From: Bordetella flabilis
GTDB lineage: Bacteria; Pseudomonadota; Gammaproteobacteria; Burkholderiales; Burkholderiaceae_B
NCBI RefSeq assembly: GCF_001676725.1
Contig: NZ_CP016172.1
Coordinates: forward strand, 2,232,001 to 2,296,000
Length of the DNA stretch: 64,000 nucleotides
Direction: 5' to 3'
Shown: one piece after another, positions 8,222-18,496 of the stretch
How positions within the stretch are numbered: position 1 is the first letter of the stretch
Layout: every line of letters starts with the position of its first letter
Translations under genes and position numbers: made by a program
The notes under the pieces: generated by a model
Database searches by the model: none
Told to the model about the DNA's origin: nothing
What the model saw: the letters and a program-made list of their open reading frames with translations, nothing else

Positions 8222-9790
8222 CTATGCGGCGCCGGGTGCGGCGCGTCGCGTGAAGTCGCGCGGGCGGAAGCCGCAGAGCAGCAGGGTCCCGAAATAGGCA
8301 ACCACGCTGGCGGCAAGCACGGCGGCCAGTAGCCCGACCCGCTCCCAGCTGTGCTTTTGCAGCGCGATCCAGTCCAGCCGCCCGTCGGCGTAGAGCAGCA
8401 CGCCGGTCAGGGCCGCCATTGCGGGCAGCAATCTCAAAACGAAGAGTATCCACCCAGGGCTGGGGCGGTAGACCCCTCGCTTGTACAGCGCGCCCAGCAG
8501 CAGCAACGCGTTCAGGCAAGCGCCGAGCGCGATGGCCAAGGCCAGGCCGGCGTGGGCCAGTTTGGGCACCAGGACCAGGTTCAGGCATTGCGTGACTACC
8601 AGGGCGACGATGGCGATTTTGACGGGCGTGCGGATATCCTGCCGCGCATAGAAACCGGGGGCGAGGATCTTCACGGACAGCAATCCGATCAGCCCCGCCG
8701 AATACGCCATGACGGCCAGCCGGGTCTGCATCACGTCGCGGGCGACGAAGGCGCCATAGTGGAAGAGCGTGGCAACCAGCCCGTCGGCCAGTAGTGCCAG
8801 GCCCAGTGCGCTGGGCAGGCCCAGCAGAAGCGTCAGCCGCAGCCCCCAGTCGAGCAGGGCGCTGTAGCCGTCCGTGTCCGAGCGCGCGTTTGCCGCGGAC
8901 AGGGCGGGCAGCAGCACCGTACCCAGCGCGACGCCCAGCAGGGCCGTCGGAAACTCCATCAGCCGATCCGCATAAGACAGCCAGGTCACGCTGCCGGGCG
9001 GCAGCCAGGTGGCGATATTCGTGTTGATGAGCAGGGAGATCTGCCCGACCGATACGCCGACAATGGCGGGAAGCATCTGCCTGAGGATGCGTCGCACCGT
9101 CGCATCCGCCCATGCCTCTCGAATGCGCGGGCTGTAGCGCGGCACCAATCCCAGCCGCGCCAGTGCGACCCATTGGATCGCCAACTGCAGAACACCACCG
9201 ACTACGACGCCGATTGCCAGGGCGTAGATGGGAGGGTGGTAGCGGGGAGCCAGCCACACGCAAGCCGCGATCATCGCCACATTCAGCAGCACAGGCGTAA
9301 AGGCGGGCACGGCAAACCGCCGCCATGTATTCAGGACACCGGAAGCGAACGCCACCAGCGACATGCAAAGGATGTACGGGAACATCAACCGCGTCATCCA
9401 TACCGCTGCATCAAAGGCTTGCTCACCCGCTTCGCGCCGCAAACCGCTGGCCATGGCCGTCACTACCCAAGGGGCCAGCAGGATGCCCAGCGCGGTAACC
9501 AGCATGAGGGCGCACGTCAGCAATAGTGCGACCCGGTCCAGCAGCACGCGCACTTCGGCGTCGCCGTTCTTGCTGCGCGCGGCGCCCAGTATGGGAACGA
9601 AAGCCTGCGCGAACGCGCCCTCCGCAAAGAGCCTGCGCAACAGATTGGGGATGCGGAACGCAACCCAGAAGGCGTCCGTAAGGGGCCCGGCGCCGAAGGC
9701 GCGCGCCACCAGCACGTCGCGGATCAGGCCGGCAATGCGGGACAGCAATGTAAAACTGCTGACCGTAGCGGCCGATCGCAGCAAGCTCAT
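8222..9790 (-). CDS. murJ: Lipid II flippase MurJ (MviN)
   Basis: Polytopic inner-membrane protein of the MOP superfamily, 522 residues, expected length, with about 14 hydrophobic segments. The N terminus MSLLRSAATVSSFTLLSRIAGLIRDVLVARAFGAG and the motif FRIPNLLRRLFAEGAFAQAFVP are diagnostic for MurJ. It flips undecaprenyl-linked lipid II to the periplasm for peptidoglycan synthesis. It follows the SDR gene by 24 bases on the same strand. A 228-base AT-rich gap separates it from fecR. Confidence 0.96.
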   Translation of the reverse strand: MSLLRSAATVSSFTLLSRIAGLIRDVLVARAFGAGPLTDAFWVAFRIPNLLRRLFAEGAFAQAFVPILGAARSKNGDAEVRVLLDRVALLLTCALMLVTALGILLAPWVVTAMASGLRREAGEQAFDAAVWMTRLMFPYILCMSLVAFASGVLNTWRRFAVPAFTPVLLNVAMIAACVWLAPRYHPPIYALAIGVVVGGVLQLAIQWVALARLGLVPRYSPRIREAWADATVRRILRQMLPAIVGVSVGQISLLINTNIATWLPPGSVTWLSYADRLMEFPTALLGVALGTVLLPALSAANARSDTDGYSALLDWGLRLTLLLGLPSALGLALLADGLVATLFHYGAFVARDVMQTRLAVMAYSAGLIGLLSVKILAPGFYARQDIRTPVKIAIVALVVTQCLNLVLVPKLAHAGLALAIALGACLNALLLLGALYKRGVYRPSPGWILFVLRLLPAMAALTGVLLYADGRLDWIALQKHSWERVGLLAAVLAASVVAYFGTLLLCGFRPRDFTRRAAPGAA

Positions 9791-9814
9791 GGTGGTACGT
9801 CGACGAGCCGGGAC

Positions 9815-10573
9815 TTATTTGGGCGGCATGCGGATGGCCCCATCCAGCCGGATGGTTTCGCCGTTGAGCATGTCGTTGGTGATGATGCTGTGCACCAGCT
9901 TGGCGTAGTCTTCCGGGCGTCCCAGGCGGGCGGGGAAGGGAATGCTGGCAGCCAGCGAGTCCTGCACTTCCTGGGGCATGCCGAAGATCATGGGCGTGCC
10001 GAAGATGCCCGGCGCGATGGTCATGCAGCGGATACCGACCTTCGCGAGGTCACGGGCAATCGGCAGCGTCATGCCTGCGACGCCTGCCTTCGAAGCTGCG
10101 TAGGCGGCTTGCCCGATTTGCCCGTCAAAGGCGGCTACCGAGGCCGTGTTGATCAGGACGCCGCGCTCGCCGGTCGGTTCGGGCGTATTGCCGCTCATGG
10201 CTTCGGCCGCAAGCCGCATCATGTTGAAGCTGCCGACCAGGTTGATCGACACCACCTTGTGGAAAAGATCCAGTGGATGCGCGCCATTCTTGCCGACGAT
10301 GCGGGCGGCTGGCGCCACGCCGGCGCAGTTCACCAGTCCGAACAAGGCGCCGTTCGCCGTGGCCGCGGCCACGGCGGCTTTTGCATCGGCCTCCTGCGTC
10401 ACATCACAGTGCACATAGCGTTGTCCCAGCTCGGCGGCCAAGCGGCCACCGGCCTCGTCCTGCACATCCGCGATGACCACGCGGCCGCCATGAGCGACAA
10501 GCATGCGTGCGGTGCCGGCGCCGAGTCCCGACGCACCGCCGGTGACGATGAACACTTTGTTTGCGATTTCCAT
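9815..10573 (-). CDS. SDR family 3-hydroxyacyl-CoA dehydrogenase-like oxidoreductase
   Basis: Classical short-chain dehydrogenase, 252 residues. Cofactor motif TGGASGLG at 11-18, NCAG at 82-85, and catalytic S145, Y158 and K162 in YAASK. The overall pattern ([25 protein letters not shown]) resembles HSD10/3-hydroxy-2-methylbutyryl-CoA dehydrogenases acting in beta-oxidation or branched-chain degradation with NAD. It sits between adk (27 bases) and murJ (24 bases) in the same direction, with no obvious functional link to either. Substrate assignment is family-level only. Confidence 0.85.
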   Translation of the reverse strand: MEIANKVFIVTGGASGLGAGTARMLVAHGGRVVIADVQDEAGGRLAAELGQRYVHCDVTQEADAKAAVAAATANGALFGLVNCAGVAPAARIVGKNGAHPLDLFHKVVSINLVGSFNMMRLAAEAMSGNTPEPTGERGVLINTASVAAFDGQIGQAAYAASKAGVAGMTLPIARDLAKVGIRCMTIAPGIFGTPMIFGMPQEVQDSLAASIPFPARLGRPEDYAKLVHSIITNDMLNGETIRLDGAIRMPPK

Positions 10574-10600
10574 GACTGGCTCTACCTGCTTGGGACCGGC

Positions 10601-11293
<693 letters not shown>

Positions 11294-11344
11294 TTATGCC
11301 GCATCGACCGGAGCCCCCGCCCCGGCGAAGGGTCAGACCGATCC

Positions 11345-12109
11345 TTATAACCGATTTGCGTACACCTCACGCACGCGCTCCAGGTCCGCCTGTGTGTCGA
11401 CGCCCGCCGCGGGGGCGTGCTGCACCTGATGGACGAGGATGACGTAGCCGTGCTCCAGTGCACGCAGCTGCTCGAGCGACTCATAGCGCTCCAGCATCCC
11501 TTGCGGCAATCGCGGAAAGCGACGCAGAAATCCCGCGCGATATGCGTACAGTCCCACATGGTGCCACGCGGGCAGTCCCGGCGCCATCCGCCGTTGGCCG
11601 TCGGCCAAGGCATCGCGGGCCCACGGAATCGGCGCGCGGGAGAAGTACAGCGCGCGGCCATCCGCTGCGCACACCGCCTTGACGACGTTGGGATTGAACA
11701 GCGACTGCACGTCGGCAATAGGCGAGGCGCACGTTGCGATGGCGGCGTCCGGACGGGTGTGCAAGAGGTGAGCGACGGCGTCGACCAGACCGGGCTCGAT
11801 CAGCGGCTCGTCGCCCTGGACGTTGACCACGATGGTGTCGTCCGGCAAGTCCAGCAGGTCGACGGCCTCCGCAAGCCGGTCCGTGCCGGTCGCATGGTCG
11901 GCGCGGGTCATCAGCGTTTCGACGCCGTGGCTGCGCGCGGCCTGCGCGACCCGCGTGTCATCCGTCGCGACCAGTACGCGCGTCGCTGCGGACAGCGCCG
12001 CGCGTTCAGCGGTACGCACGACCATGGGCTTGCCTGCTATGTCGGCAAGCGGCTTGTCGGGCAGCCGCGTGGAAGCGGCACGCGCGGGGATGATGGCGAC
12101 GAAAGCCAC
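11345..12109 (-). CDS. kdsB: 3-deoxy-manno-octulosonate cytidylyltransferase (CMP-Kdo synthetase)
   Basis: Activates Kdo with CTP for LPS inner-core synthesis. 254 residues from a GTG start 6 bases after the trm112 stop. Characteristic motifs: [30 protein letters not shown] and [15 protein letters not shown]. Part of the lpxK-trm112-kdsB-adk string, so translational coupling with trm112 is likely. Confidence 0.96.
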   Translation of the reverse strand: MAFVAIIPARAASTRLPDKPLADIAGKPMVVRTAERAALSAATRVLVATDDTRVAQAARSHGVETLMTRADHATGTDRLAEAVDLLDLPDDTIVVNVQGDEPLIEPGLVDAVAHLLHTRPDAAIATCASPIADVQSLFNPNVVKAVCAADGRALYFSRAPIPWARDALADGQRRMAPGLPAWHHVGLYAYRAGFLRRFPRLPQGMLERYESLEQLRALEHGYVILVHQVQHAPAAGVDTQADLERVREVYANRL

Positions 12110-12115
12110 GATGCG

Positions 12116-12304
12116 CTACGAGGCGTCGGCGCCGCGCTCGCCATCGAGCGGGCGCGCTTCGCTTTCCAGCATGACGGGGATCCCGTCGCGAACCGGGTAG
12201 GCGAGCCGATCGGCGTTGCACACCAGTTCAGCGTTCTGGCGATCGAATCGCAGTGGGCCCTTGCAGATGGGGCAGACGAGGATGTCGAGCAGTCGGGATT
12301 CCAT
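12116..12304 (-). CDS. Trm112 family protein (YcaR-like)
   Basis: 62-residue zinc-ribbon-like protein with CPICKG near the N terminus and the family signature [20 protein letters not shown]. Bacterial Trm112/YcaR homologues are commonly encoded between lpxK and kdsB, exactly as here (9 bases from lpxK, 6 bases from kdsB). Eukaryotic Trm112 is a methyltransferase activator. The bacterial role is not well established. Confidence 0.92.
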   Translation of the reverse strand: MESRLLDILVCPICKGPLRFDRQNAELVCNADRLAYPVRDGIPVMLESEARPLDGERGADAS

Positions 12305-12313
12305 GCGCGGATT

Positions 12314-13360
12314 TTAGTGGAGTTTGTCGCGTGCCGGCAGGCACCCGGTAAGCCAATCGAAGAAGCCCGGATCCGAGAAGCGCGGCGTCACCGGTACGGC
12401 CCACAAGCGGTTATCGCCCAGTCCGCTGCATTTGACCGCGTCCTTGGCCGTCACCAGGATGAGCGCCGCTTTCAATTCGGCGAACGGCGAATGCGCGTAG
12501 CTGTAGTGATCGGGCAGGGCCATGGTGGTGTCGGGCGATACCCCGGCGCCACGCAAGGTCGAGAAAAAGCGGCCGGGATTCCCGATTCCGGCCGCCGCGG
12601 CGATCCCCCGCGTTGCGTAGTCTGCCTGCAATTCCCATAGCGTTCGCAAAGTGCCATCGCGCAGATTCCATGCGGCGCCGGGCTCCATCCACATGTTCAG
12701 GCGCCGGGGCGCTCCGGGTTCGGGCACAGCGATCGGTACAGGGCCCGATACGTTGGTTACGATGGCATCCACCGTGGCCAGCCGCGTGGCGGGTTCGCGC
12801 AGCGGGCCGGCGGGCAGCAGGCGGCCATTGCCGATTCCACGGTCGTCCTGGACGAGGATCTCGATGTCGCGCGCGAGCGCGAGATGCTGTAGCCCATCAT
12901 CCGACACGATGACATCGATCTGCGGGAAGGCACCGAGCAGGGAACGCGCCGCCCTCGGCCGATCTGGGTGCACGCTGATCGGGACCCCCGTCGAGCGTCC
13001 GATGAGCGCGGGCTCATCGCCAAACCGCTCGGGCGGCAGGTCGCCGTGGCCGACGCGTGGGCGGGGACCGATCTTGACGCCATAGCCGCGGCTGACCACA
13101 CCGGGGGTCCAGCCTCGCTCGCTCAATGCCTGCACGATCGCGGTGACGACGGGCGTCTTGCCGGTCCCACCCACATAGACGTTGCCGACTACGATGACCG
13201 GGACGGGCGCCCGGTAGGCCGGCCGCCAGCCCTTGCGATAAGCCGCTTCCTTGGCCTTGACCACCCATCCGGCCAGCCCGGACAGCGGCATTAGCAGGTC
13301 GGACAGCCATCCTCCGCGCTGCCATTGTGTCTGGAGCAGGGACCGTAGTGTCTGGCTCAC
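12314..13360 (-). CDS. lpxK: Tetraacyldisaccharide 4'-kinase
   Basis: Phosphorylates the 4' position of the lipid A disaccharide at the inner membrane. About 348 residues from a GTG at 13360 that overlaps the exbD stop (GTGA), giving the normal LpxK length. The longer open frame upstream is exbD antiframe. P-loop in [16 protein letters not shown], preceded by a membrane-proximal helix ([16 protein letters not shown]). Also [17 protein letters not shown] and a C-terminal VTAKDAVKC. Translationally coupled to exbD, in an envelope gene string. Confidence 0.95.
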   Translation of the reverse strand: MSQTLRSLLQTQWQRGGWLSDLLMPLSGLAGWVVKAKEAAYRKGWRPAYRAPVPVIVVGNVYVGGTGKTPVVTAIVQALSERGWTPGVVSRGYGVKIGPRPRVGHGDLPPERFGDEPALIGRSTGVPISVHPDRPRAARSLLGAFPQIDVIVSDDGLQHLALARDIEILVQDDRGIGNGRLLPAGPLREPATRLATVDAIVTNVSGPVPIAVPEPGAPRRLNMWMEPGAAWNLRDGTLRTLWELQADYATRGIAAAAGIGNPGRFFSTLRGAGVSPDTTMALPDHYSYAHSPFAELKAALILVTAKDAVKCSGLGDNRLWAVPVTPRFSDPGFFDWLTGCLPARDKLH

Positions 13361-13767
13361 CGCGCGATCTGGGTTGCGAAATTCACCCGCGCGATGCCGG
13401 CGAGGCGGGCGGCCTCCATGACATTGACCACCGTCTGGTGCGTGGCCTGGGCGTCGGCGTTGATGACCAGTACCGGGTCGGCTTTGCCGGCCACCGCGCG
13501 TCGCAGTGCGTCGGCGATATCGGAGGTGGCGGACACTTCCAGCAGCCTTCCGTCCAAGGCGTAGTGGCCATCCTGGCTGATGGCGACTTCGATCGGCGCA
13601 GCAGCACGCTGCTCGGCCGCCGCTTGCGGCAGCGTGACCTTGAGCTGGCTGAAACGAGCGAAGGATGTGGTCGCGGCCAGGAAGATCAGGATGACAAGAA
13701 GCACGTCGATCAGCGGGATCAGGTTGATCTCCAGTTCGTCGTGCCGGCGATGGTTGCCGAAATTCAT
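13357..13767 (-). CDS. exbD: ExbD/TolR family biopolymer transport protein
   Basis: 136-residue inner-membrane protein with a short cytoplasmic N terminus, one membrane helix containing the conserved aspartate ([20 protein letters not shown]) and a periplasmic domain. It forms a proton-driven stator with ExbB/TolQ, energising TonB- or Tol-type transport. It overlaps exbB (ATGA at 13764-13767) and lpxK (GTGA), so all three are translationally linked. No tonB is adjacent. In several proteobacteria this exbBD-lpxK linkage is conserved. Confidence 0.92.
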   Translation of the reverse strand: MNFGNHRRHDELEINLIPLIDVLLVILIFLAATTSFARFSQLKVTLPQAAAEQRAAAPIEVAISQDGHYALDGRLLEVSATSDIADALRRAVAGKADPVLVINADAQATHQTVVNVMEAARLAGIARVNFATQIAR

Positions 13768-14435
13768 GCCAGCGGATCCTGAAGCGCAGCGGCGCGTGGC
13801 GTGAAGAGCGCCTCGTCTTCGTCGGCTCTGCGCCGTCCCGGCGTCGCAAGGATGCGCGCCGTCCGACCCGCCGCGTTCTCCATCAGATACATGTATCCGT
13901 CCACGCGTGCGCGCAGATAGCGATGAAAGATCATCGCGGGAATGGCGATCAGTATGCCGAAGCCTGTGTTGTACAAAGCGACGGAGATACCGTGCGCCAA
14001 TTGCGCCGGGTCCCCGCCCACCGGGGAGTACGAGCCGAAGATGTCGATCATGCCCACCACGGTACCGAAGAGCCCCAGCAACGGGGCGACGACGGCGATG
14101 GTGCCGATGCCGCCTATGTAGCGATTCAGGTCATGGGCGACGGCGCGGCCCACGTCCTCGACCGCGCTGCGGAGTTCTTCGCGCGGCAGTTGGCGCTGGC
14201 GGAGCACTTCTGCCAGTACCCGCCCCAAAGGGGAATTGCGTTCGAGGCGGGCGATCGCATCAGGAGTGTCCTGGCGGTTGCGCACCATGTCGAGCACCTG
14301 GTTCACCAAGCCGGCCGGCGCGACCTGGCGACGGCGCAGGGTGAACAGCCGTTCGAGGATCAGGGCCAGGCACAGCACGGAGGTGGCAAGCAGGGGCCAG
14401 ATGGGCCAGCCCGCATCACGGAGGACGGACAGCAA
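13764..14435 (-). CDS. exbB: MotA/TolQ/ExbB proton channel family protein
   Basis: Proton-channel subunit, about 223 residues from a TTG at 14435 with GGAG 7-8 bases upstream; the open frame extends to 14552 but without a good start. Three hydrophobic segments are visible ([62 protein letters not shown]) with the family's [10 protein letters not shown] motif. Partner of the overlapping exbD. First gene of the minus-strand envelope string. Confidence 0.9.
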   Translation of the reverse strand: MLSVLRDAGWPIWPLLATSVLCLALILERLFTLRRRQVAPAGLVNQVLDMVRNRQDTPDAIARLERNSPLGRVLAEVLRQRQLPREELRSAVEDVGRAVAHDLNRYIGGIGTIAVVAPLLGLFGTVVGMIDIFGSYSPVGGDPAQLAHGISVALYNTGFGILIAIPAMIFHRYLRARVDGYMYLMENAAGRTARILATPGRRRADEDEALFTPRAAALQDPLA

Positions 14436-14782
14436 GAAGGAACTCCAGAGGGAGCGCCGCCGGCGGGTTGCCGACGGCGCGGGATCAGCGCACTGTAACG
14501 GCGGCGGGGCAGCCCTGGCAATAGCCCCCGGCGCGCGCTGAGCTATCCACAATTTTTGTGGATAATTCTGTGCAGAACCTGTGCCGATCCCGCATTTCCG
14601 CGGGCTCTTCCTCGGACATCGGTAATCGGTGCAAATGGCCTCGGAAGCGGGTTTCCGATTAAAAACAAGTACTTATGAAGACGTTTTAAAGCGAAAAGGC
14701 ATGCAGTGTAAAAAAGCGCTCCTTCAGTACCGCCGGCCCTGTATTTTCGCGCCCTGTGGACAGGTTTAGCCCGGAAACCCTT
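14436..14782. other. Divergent intergenic region between exbB and xseA
   Basis: 347 bases. It contains an inverted pair of DnaA-box-like sequences (14543-14565) and an AT-rich stretch (about 14660-14715) likely to hold the xseA promoter. No gene or RNA is recognised. Confidence 0.5.
14543..14565. promoter_or_regulatory. Inverted pair of DnaA-box-like 9-mers
   Basis: TGTGGATAA at 14557-14565 is a perfect match (complement) to the DnaA box TTATCCACA. CTATCCACA at 14543-14551 differs by one base. Together they form an inverted repeat with a 5-base spacer. It lies in the leader/promoter region of exbB and about 220 bases ahead of xseA. It could bind DnaA, or it could be a simple hairpin. Confidence 0.4.
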
Positions 14783-16144
14783 ATGACACTTGAATTTCAG
14801 ATCAAAAACGACGCGCTGGCGGGCGAAATCCTGACAGTCGGGCAACTCAATCAGGCGGTCGGACGGGTGCTGGAACACAGCATTCCCCTGGTCTGGGTGC
14901 GGGGCGAAGTGTCGAACTTTACGCAGGCAGCCTCGGGGCACTGGTATTTCACACTGAAGGACAGCCGGGCCGCGGTACGCACGGTAATGTTCCGAAGCCG
15001 TGCGACGGCGGTCGGATTTGTTCCGCGTGCCGGCGACAAGGTCGAGGTGCGCGCGCGTGTTTCACTGTATGAGCCGCGGGGGGACTACCAACTCCAGGCG
15101 GAGGCCATGCGGCGTGCCGGTCTGGGCGACCTGTTCGAAGCCTTCTTGCGGCTGAAGCAGAAGCTGGAGGCAGAGGGTTTGTTCCTGCCTGAGCGCAAGC
15201 GGGCCATCTTGCCCCTGCCACGGGCCATCGGGGTGGTGACCTCACCCCATGCTGCAGCGCTACGCGACGTTCTTTCGGCTCTGGCGCGTCGCGCCCCCCA
15301 GGTACCGGTCGTCCTGTATCCCGCGCCGGTGCAGGGCGCCGACGCCGCGACCCGGTTGGTCGCCGCCATCGCGGCAGCCAACCGCCGCGCGGAGGTGGAT
15401 ACCCTCTTGCTGGTGCGGGGCGGGGGCAGTATCGAAGACCTGTGGAGCTTCAACGACGAGGCGCTCGCCCGTGCGGTCGCCGGCAGCTCGATTCCGATTA
15501 TCAGCGGTGTGGGCCATGAAACCGACTTCACCATCGTCGATTTCGTCGCCGACCTGCGCGCACCAACACCGACCGCCGCCGCGGAACTGGCCTGCCTGCC
15601 GCGCCTCGATCTGTACAACCGGGTAATGCGCCTCGCGGGCGCAATGGTGCGCGCACAGGAGCGGCGCCTGGAGCGGTTGACGCAGCGCCTGGACCGCGCC
15701 GCCGGGCAACTGGCCTCGCCAGGCCAGCGTCTGGCCCATCAGCGCGAACGTCTGGCCACGCTGCGCCACCGCTTGCTCAATGCCTGGAGCGCACCACAGG
15801 CGCGGCGGCGCGCACGTATCGAACTGCTCCTGGCCAAGGTGCTGCATCGGGGACCCGACGTGGCGCGCGCCGCGGATCGCTTGCATGAACGGGTCAGGCG
15901 CATGCAACAGGCCCACGGCCATCTCCTCGCGAGCCGCCGTGCGCGGCTCGAAGCATTGACCGCCCATTTGCGGGCTTTCGACCCGCAGCATGTGTTGGCG
16001 CGCGGCTATGCAGTGGTGCGGGACGAACAGGGTCGCGTTATTCGCGATGCGGGCAGCCTGATGGCAGGCCAGAACCTGGCGGTCCTGTTCAGCCGCGGCG
16101 ATGCCGATGTGACCGTCGTCACATCGCGTGCGGGTAGCGATTGA
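14783..16144 (+). CDS. xseA: Exodeoxyribonuclease VII large subunit
   Basis: Large subunit of the XseA/XseB single-strand DNA exonuclease, 453 residues from ATG 14783. An N-terminal OB-fold ([36 protein letters not shown]) is followed by the catalytic region ([50 protein letters not shown]) and a long Arg/Leu-rich coiled coil. The small subunit gene xseB is not in the window. Convergent with nothing; sodB follows 107 bases downstream. Confidence 0.96.
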   Translation: MTLEFQIKNDALAGEILTVGQLNQAVGRVLEHSIPLVWVRGEVSNFTQAASGHWYFTLKDSRAAVRTVMFRSRATAVGFVPRAGDKVEVRARVSLYEPRGDYQLQAEAMRRAGLGDLFEAFLRLKQKLEAEGLFLPERKRAILPLPRAIGVVTSPHAAALRDVLSALARRAPQVPVVLYPAPVQGADAATRLVAAIAAANRRAEVDTLLLVRGGGSIEDLWSFNDEALARAVAGSSIPIISGVGHETDFTIVDFVADLRAPTPTAAAELACLPRLDLYNRVMRLAGAMVRAQERRLERLTQRLDRAAGQLASPGQRLAHQRERLATLRHRLLNAWSAPQARRRARIELLLAKVLHRGPDVARAADRLHERVRRMQQAHGHLLASRRARLEALTAHLRAFDPQHVLARGYAVVRDEQGRVIRDAGSLMAGQNLAVLFSRGDADVTVVTSRAGSD

Positions 16145-16251
16145 ACGCCACCGTACTTATCCCGGGTTGCAACAGGGGTAAGTGCGCCGCTGCAAAAAGT
16201 GCCGATACAATGTTCGGCTTGATCGTGCTCTCAACCAAGAAGGAACTCGAC

Positions 16252-16830
16252 ATGCCGCACACGCTTCCCCCATTGCCTTATCCCATGGACGCTCTGGCTC
16301 CGCACATCTCCAAGGAAACGCTGGAGTTCCACTATGGCAAGCACCATCAGACCTACGTCACCAACCTGAACAATCTCATTCCCGGGACCGAGTTCGAAAA
16401 CGCCTCCCTCGAGGACATCATCAAGAAGTCCTCGGGTGGTGTGTTCAATAACGCGGCCCAGGTGTGGAACCACACGTTCTATTGGAATTCGCTCAAGCCA
16501 CAAGGCGGCGGCGCGCCCACCGGCAAACTGGCCGACGCAATCAACGCCAAATGGGGTAGCTTCGACGGGTTCAAGGAAGCTTTCAACAAATCGGCCGCCG
16601 GCAACTTCGGGTCGGGCTGGACCTGGCTGGTGAAAAAGGCGGATGGTTCGGTCGACATCGTCAATACGAGCAACGCTGCCACGCCGCTGACCACCGCTGA
16701 CAAGCCCTTGCTTACCTGTGATGTGTGGGAGCACGCGTACTACATCGATTATCGGAATGCCCGTCCCAAGTACCTGGAGAATTTCTGGAACCTGGTGAAC
16801 TGGGACTTCGCCGCGAAGAATTTCGGCTGA
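16252..16830 (+). CDS. sodB: Superoxide dismutase [Fe]
   Basis: Cytosolic Fe-type SOD, 192 residues, converting superoxide to H2O2 and O2. Metal ligands H27, H74, D157 and H161. Q70 in [14 protein letters not shown] is the iron-type glutamine position, and [10 protein letters not shown] is FeSOD-like. Start ATG 16252 preceded by AAGGAA. An upstream in-frame extension is non-conserved. Followed by a strong terminator at 16851-16884, so it is probably monocistronic. Confidence 0.97.
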   Translation: MPHTLPPLPYPMDALAPHISKETLEFHYGKHHQTYVTNLNNLIPGTEFENASLEDIIKKSSGGVFNNAAQVWNHTFYWNSLKPQGGGAPTGKLADAINAKWGSFDGFKEAFNKSAAGNFGSGWTWLVKKADGSVDIVNTSNAATPLTTADKPLLTCDVWEHAYYIDYRNARPKYLENFWNLVNWDFAAKNFG

Positions 16831-16850
16831 TTTGACTTTCGGCTGTGCAG

Positions 16851-16884
16851 GGGCCGCGACCTCCGGGTCGCGGCCCTTTGTTTT
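16851..16884 (+). terminator. Rho-independent terminator of sodB
   Basis: Perfect 11-bp GC-rich stem (GGGCCGCGACC / GGTCGCGGCCC) with a 4-base loop followed by TTTGTTTT, 20 bases after the sodB stop. Confidence 0.9.
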
Positions 16885-16982
16885 GTCGCGCGTCCAGCAC
16901 CGCGTTTAATGGGCATTGAACGCCATCCGGCTGGCATGGGGTGGTATGGTTACGGCCTTGTTCCCCCGGGGTCTCCTTTCGT

Positions 16983-18371
16983 ATGTCCCAAGCCCACACC
17001 CTACGCAGCGTCCGTGCGCAACTGCGCCGAGCGCTGCGCCGCAAATCGCGCCAGGCGCGGCGGCTGTCCCGCAAGTCGGTGCAGATGGCGCTGCTTCTGG
17101 GTGGGGCCGCACTGGTGTCTCTGGTTTCGTTGGGTTTTACCCGGCTCGCCGACTACGCCCTTGAATTGAATGCGAACTGGGTCGCGCGCACGGGATGGAT
17201 CGCCTTCGTTCTTTTGCCGTTCGGGCTGGCGCTGATCCGCTGGCTGACGCTGCGCCTTGCACCCAATGCCAGCGGTAGCGGCATTCCGCAGGTCATCGGG
17301 GCCTTGTCGCTGCCGCCGGGGGCAGGACAGTCCAGCCTGGTGTCGCTACGCCAGACGGTATGGAAAATTCCCCTGACCTTCCTGGGCATGCTGGCCGGCG
17401 CCTCGATCGGACGGGAAGGGCCCTCTGTGCAAGTGGGCGCCGCCGTCATGCTGGCCTGGGGCCAGTTCTGGAAGAAGCGGCGCCTGCCGTTGCAAGGCTT
17501 CCATAACAATGAGTTGATCGCGGCCGGGGCTGCGGGTGGCTTGGCAGCCGCCTTCAACGCGCCTTTGGCTGGCGTGATCTTCGCCATCGAGGAACTCGGA
17601 CGCGGAACCCTCCTGCGCTGGGAGCGGCTGGTGTTGATCGGCGTGCTGGCGTCCGGCTTCATGGTGGTCGCCGTGGCCGGCAACAACCCATATTTCGGCG
17701 TGTTCAGCGGTGCGCCGGTGGCCGACATGGTCGGCTGGGTCCTGCTGTGCGGCCTGGTCAATGGCATCCTGGGTGGCGTATTCGGCCGGCTGCTGGGCAA
17801 GGGGCCTACTGTGCTGGTGCCGGCGAGTTGGCGTGCAGCGGTGCGCGCGCATCCGATTTGGACCGCATTCATTCTTGGCGTGGCGTTGGCCGCGCTCGGT
17901 TTCGCGATGGGCGGCTCCGTCTACGGCACGGGTTACGGCGCGGCGGCGCAATTGCTCGCCGGCGGCAGCCTGGGGCACGATGGTTTCGGCCTTGCCAAGC
18001 TGGCGGCCACGGTGGCCTCGTATTGGGCCGGCATACCGGGCGGGATTTTCACTCCGGCGCTTACCACGGGCGCAGGCATCGGCCAGCAAATCTGGCAAAT
18101 TACGGGTGGCGCTGTCGACCAAAGGGTGTTGGTATTGATTTCCATGGCGGCTTTCCTGGCGGCCGCGACGCAGGCGCCGCTCACTGCCAGCGTAGTGGTG
18201 ATGGAAATGACCGGCAGTCAACCCATGCTCTTCTGGCTGTTGTTGGCTGCGCTGTCGGCTTCCCTGGTATCGCGGCAGTTCTGCCCGCAGCCTTTCTACC
18301 ATCAGGCCGCCGGCCGGTTCCGGCGCCAGGCCATCGTTGAGGCGGGCCGGACGGCTCGGCCCGCCACATGA
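16983..18371 (+). CDS. ClC-type chloride channel/H+-Cl- antiporter
   Basis: Polytopic membrane protein of the ClC family, 462 residues from ATG 16983. Anion-pathway motifs: GSGIP at 98-102, GREGP with the gating glutamate E145, and GIPGGIFTPAL in the C-terminal half. The internal proton glutamate corresponds to E204 in FAIEELG, which favours coupled H+/Cl- exchange over a plain channel. The N-terminal 35 residues are strongly basic. Such exchangers assist acid resistance or anion homeostasis. It is a single gene between sodB and the thiolase gene. Confidence 0.93.
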   Translation: MSQAHTLRSVRAQLRRALRRKSRQARRLSRKSVQMALLLGGAALVSLVSLGFTRLADYALELNANWVARTGWIAFVLLPFGLALIRWLTLRLAPNASGSGIPQVIGALSLPPGAGQSSLVSLRQTVWKIPLTFLGMLAGASIGREGPSVQVGAAVMLAWGQFWKKRRLPLQGFHNNELIAAGAAGGLAAAFNAPLAGVIFAIEELGRGTLLRWERLVLIGVLASGFMVVAVAGNNPYFGVFSGAPVADMVGWVLLCGLVNGILGGVFGRLLGKGPTVLVPASWRAAVRAHPIWTAFILGVALAALGFAMGGSVYGTGYGAAAQLLAGGSLGHDGFGLAKLAATVASYWAGIPGGIFTPALTTGAGIGQQIWQITGGAVDQRVLVLISMAAFLAAATQAPLTASVVVMEMTGSQPMLFWLLLAALSASLVSRQFCPQPFYHQAAGRFRRQAIVEAGRTARPAT

Positions 18372-18389
18372 GCTAGCCGTTTGCGTTCC

Positions 18390-18425
18390 GTCCATACCGT
18401 AGACGCTGTCCATGCCGTGGACGCC
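18390..18425. repeat. Imperfect 18-bp tandem repeat upstream of pcaF
   Basis: Two adjacent 18-base copies (18390-18407 and 18408-18425) differ at three positions. Each copy has partial dyad symmetry, GTCCA-N5-TGGAC in the second. They lie 70-105 bases before the thiolase start, so they could be a paired operator, but no function is shown. Confidence 0.4.
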
Positions 18426-18496
18426 TGGGGCCGGGCTTGACTAGGGCGAAACTGCCCTGAGCTACCATTTCGCTTCAGACTTCTTACGAGCGAGAC

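Noticed and set aside
12314..13849. Longer 511-codon version of lpxK
   Set aside because: The extra N terminus runs through exbD in another frame; the GTG at 13360 gives normal length and overlaps the exbD stop.
14560..14565. Chromosomal origin of replication near the DnaA-box pair
   Set aside because: Only two or three boxes, no AT-rich unwinding repeats and no dnaA, dnaN, gidB or rpmH neighbours.
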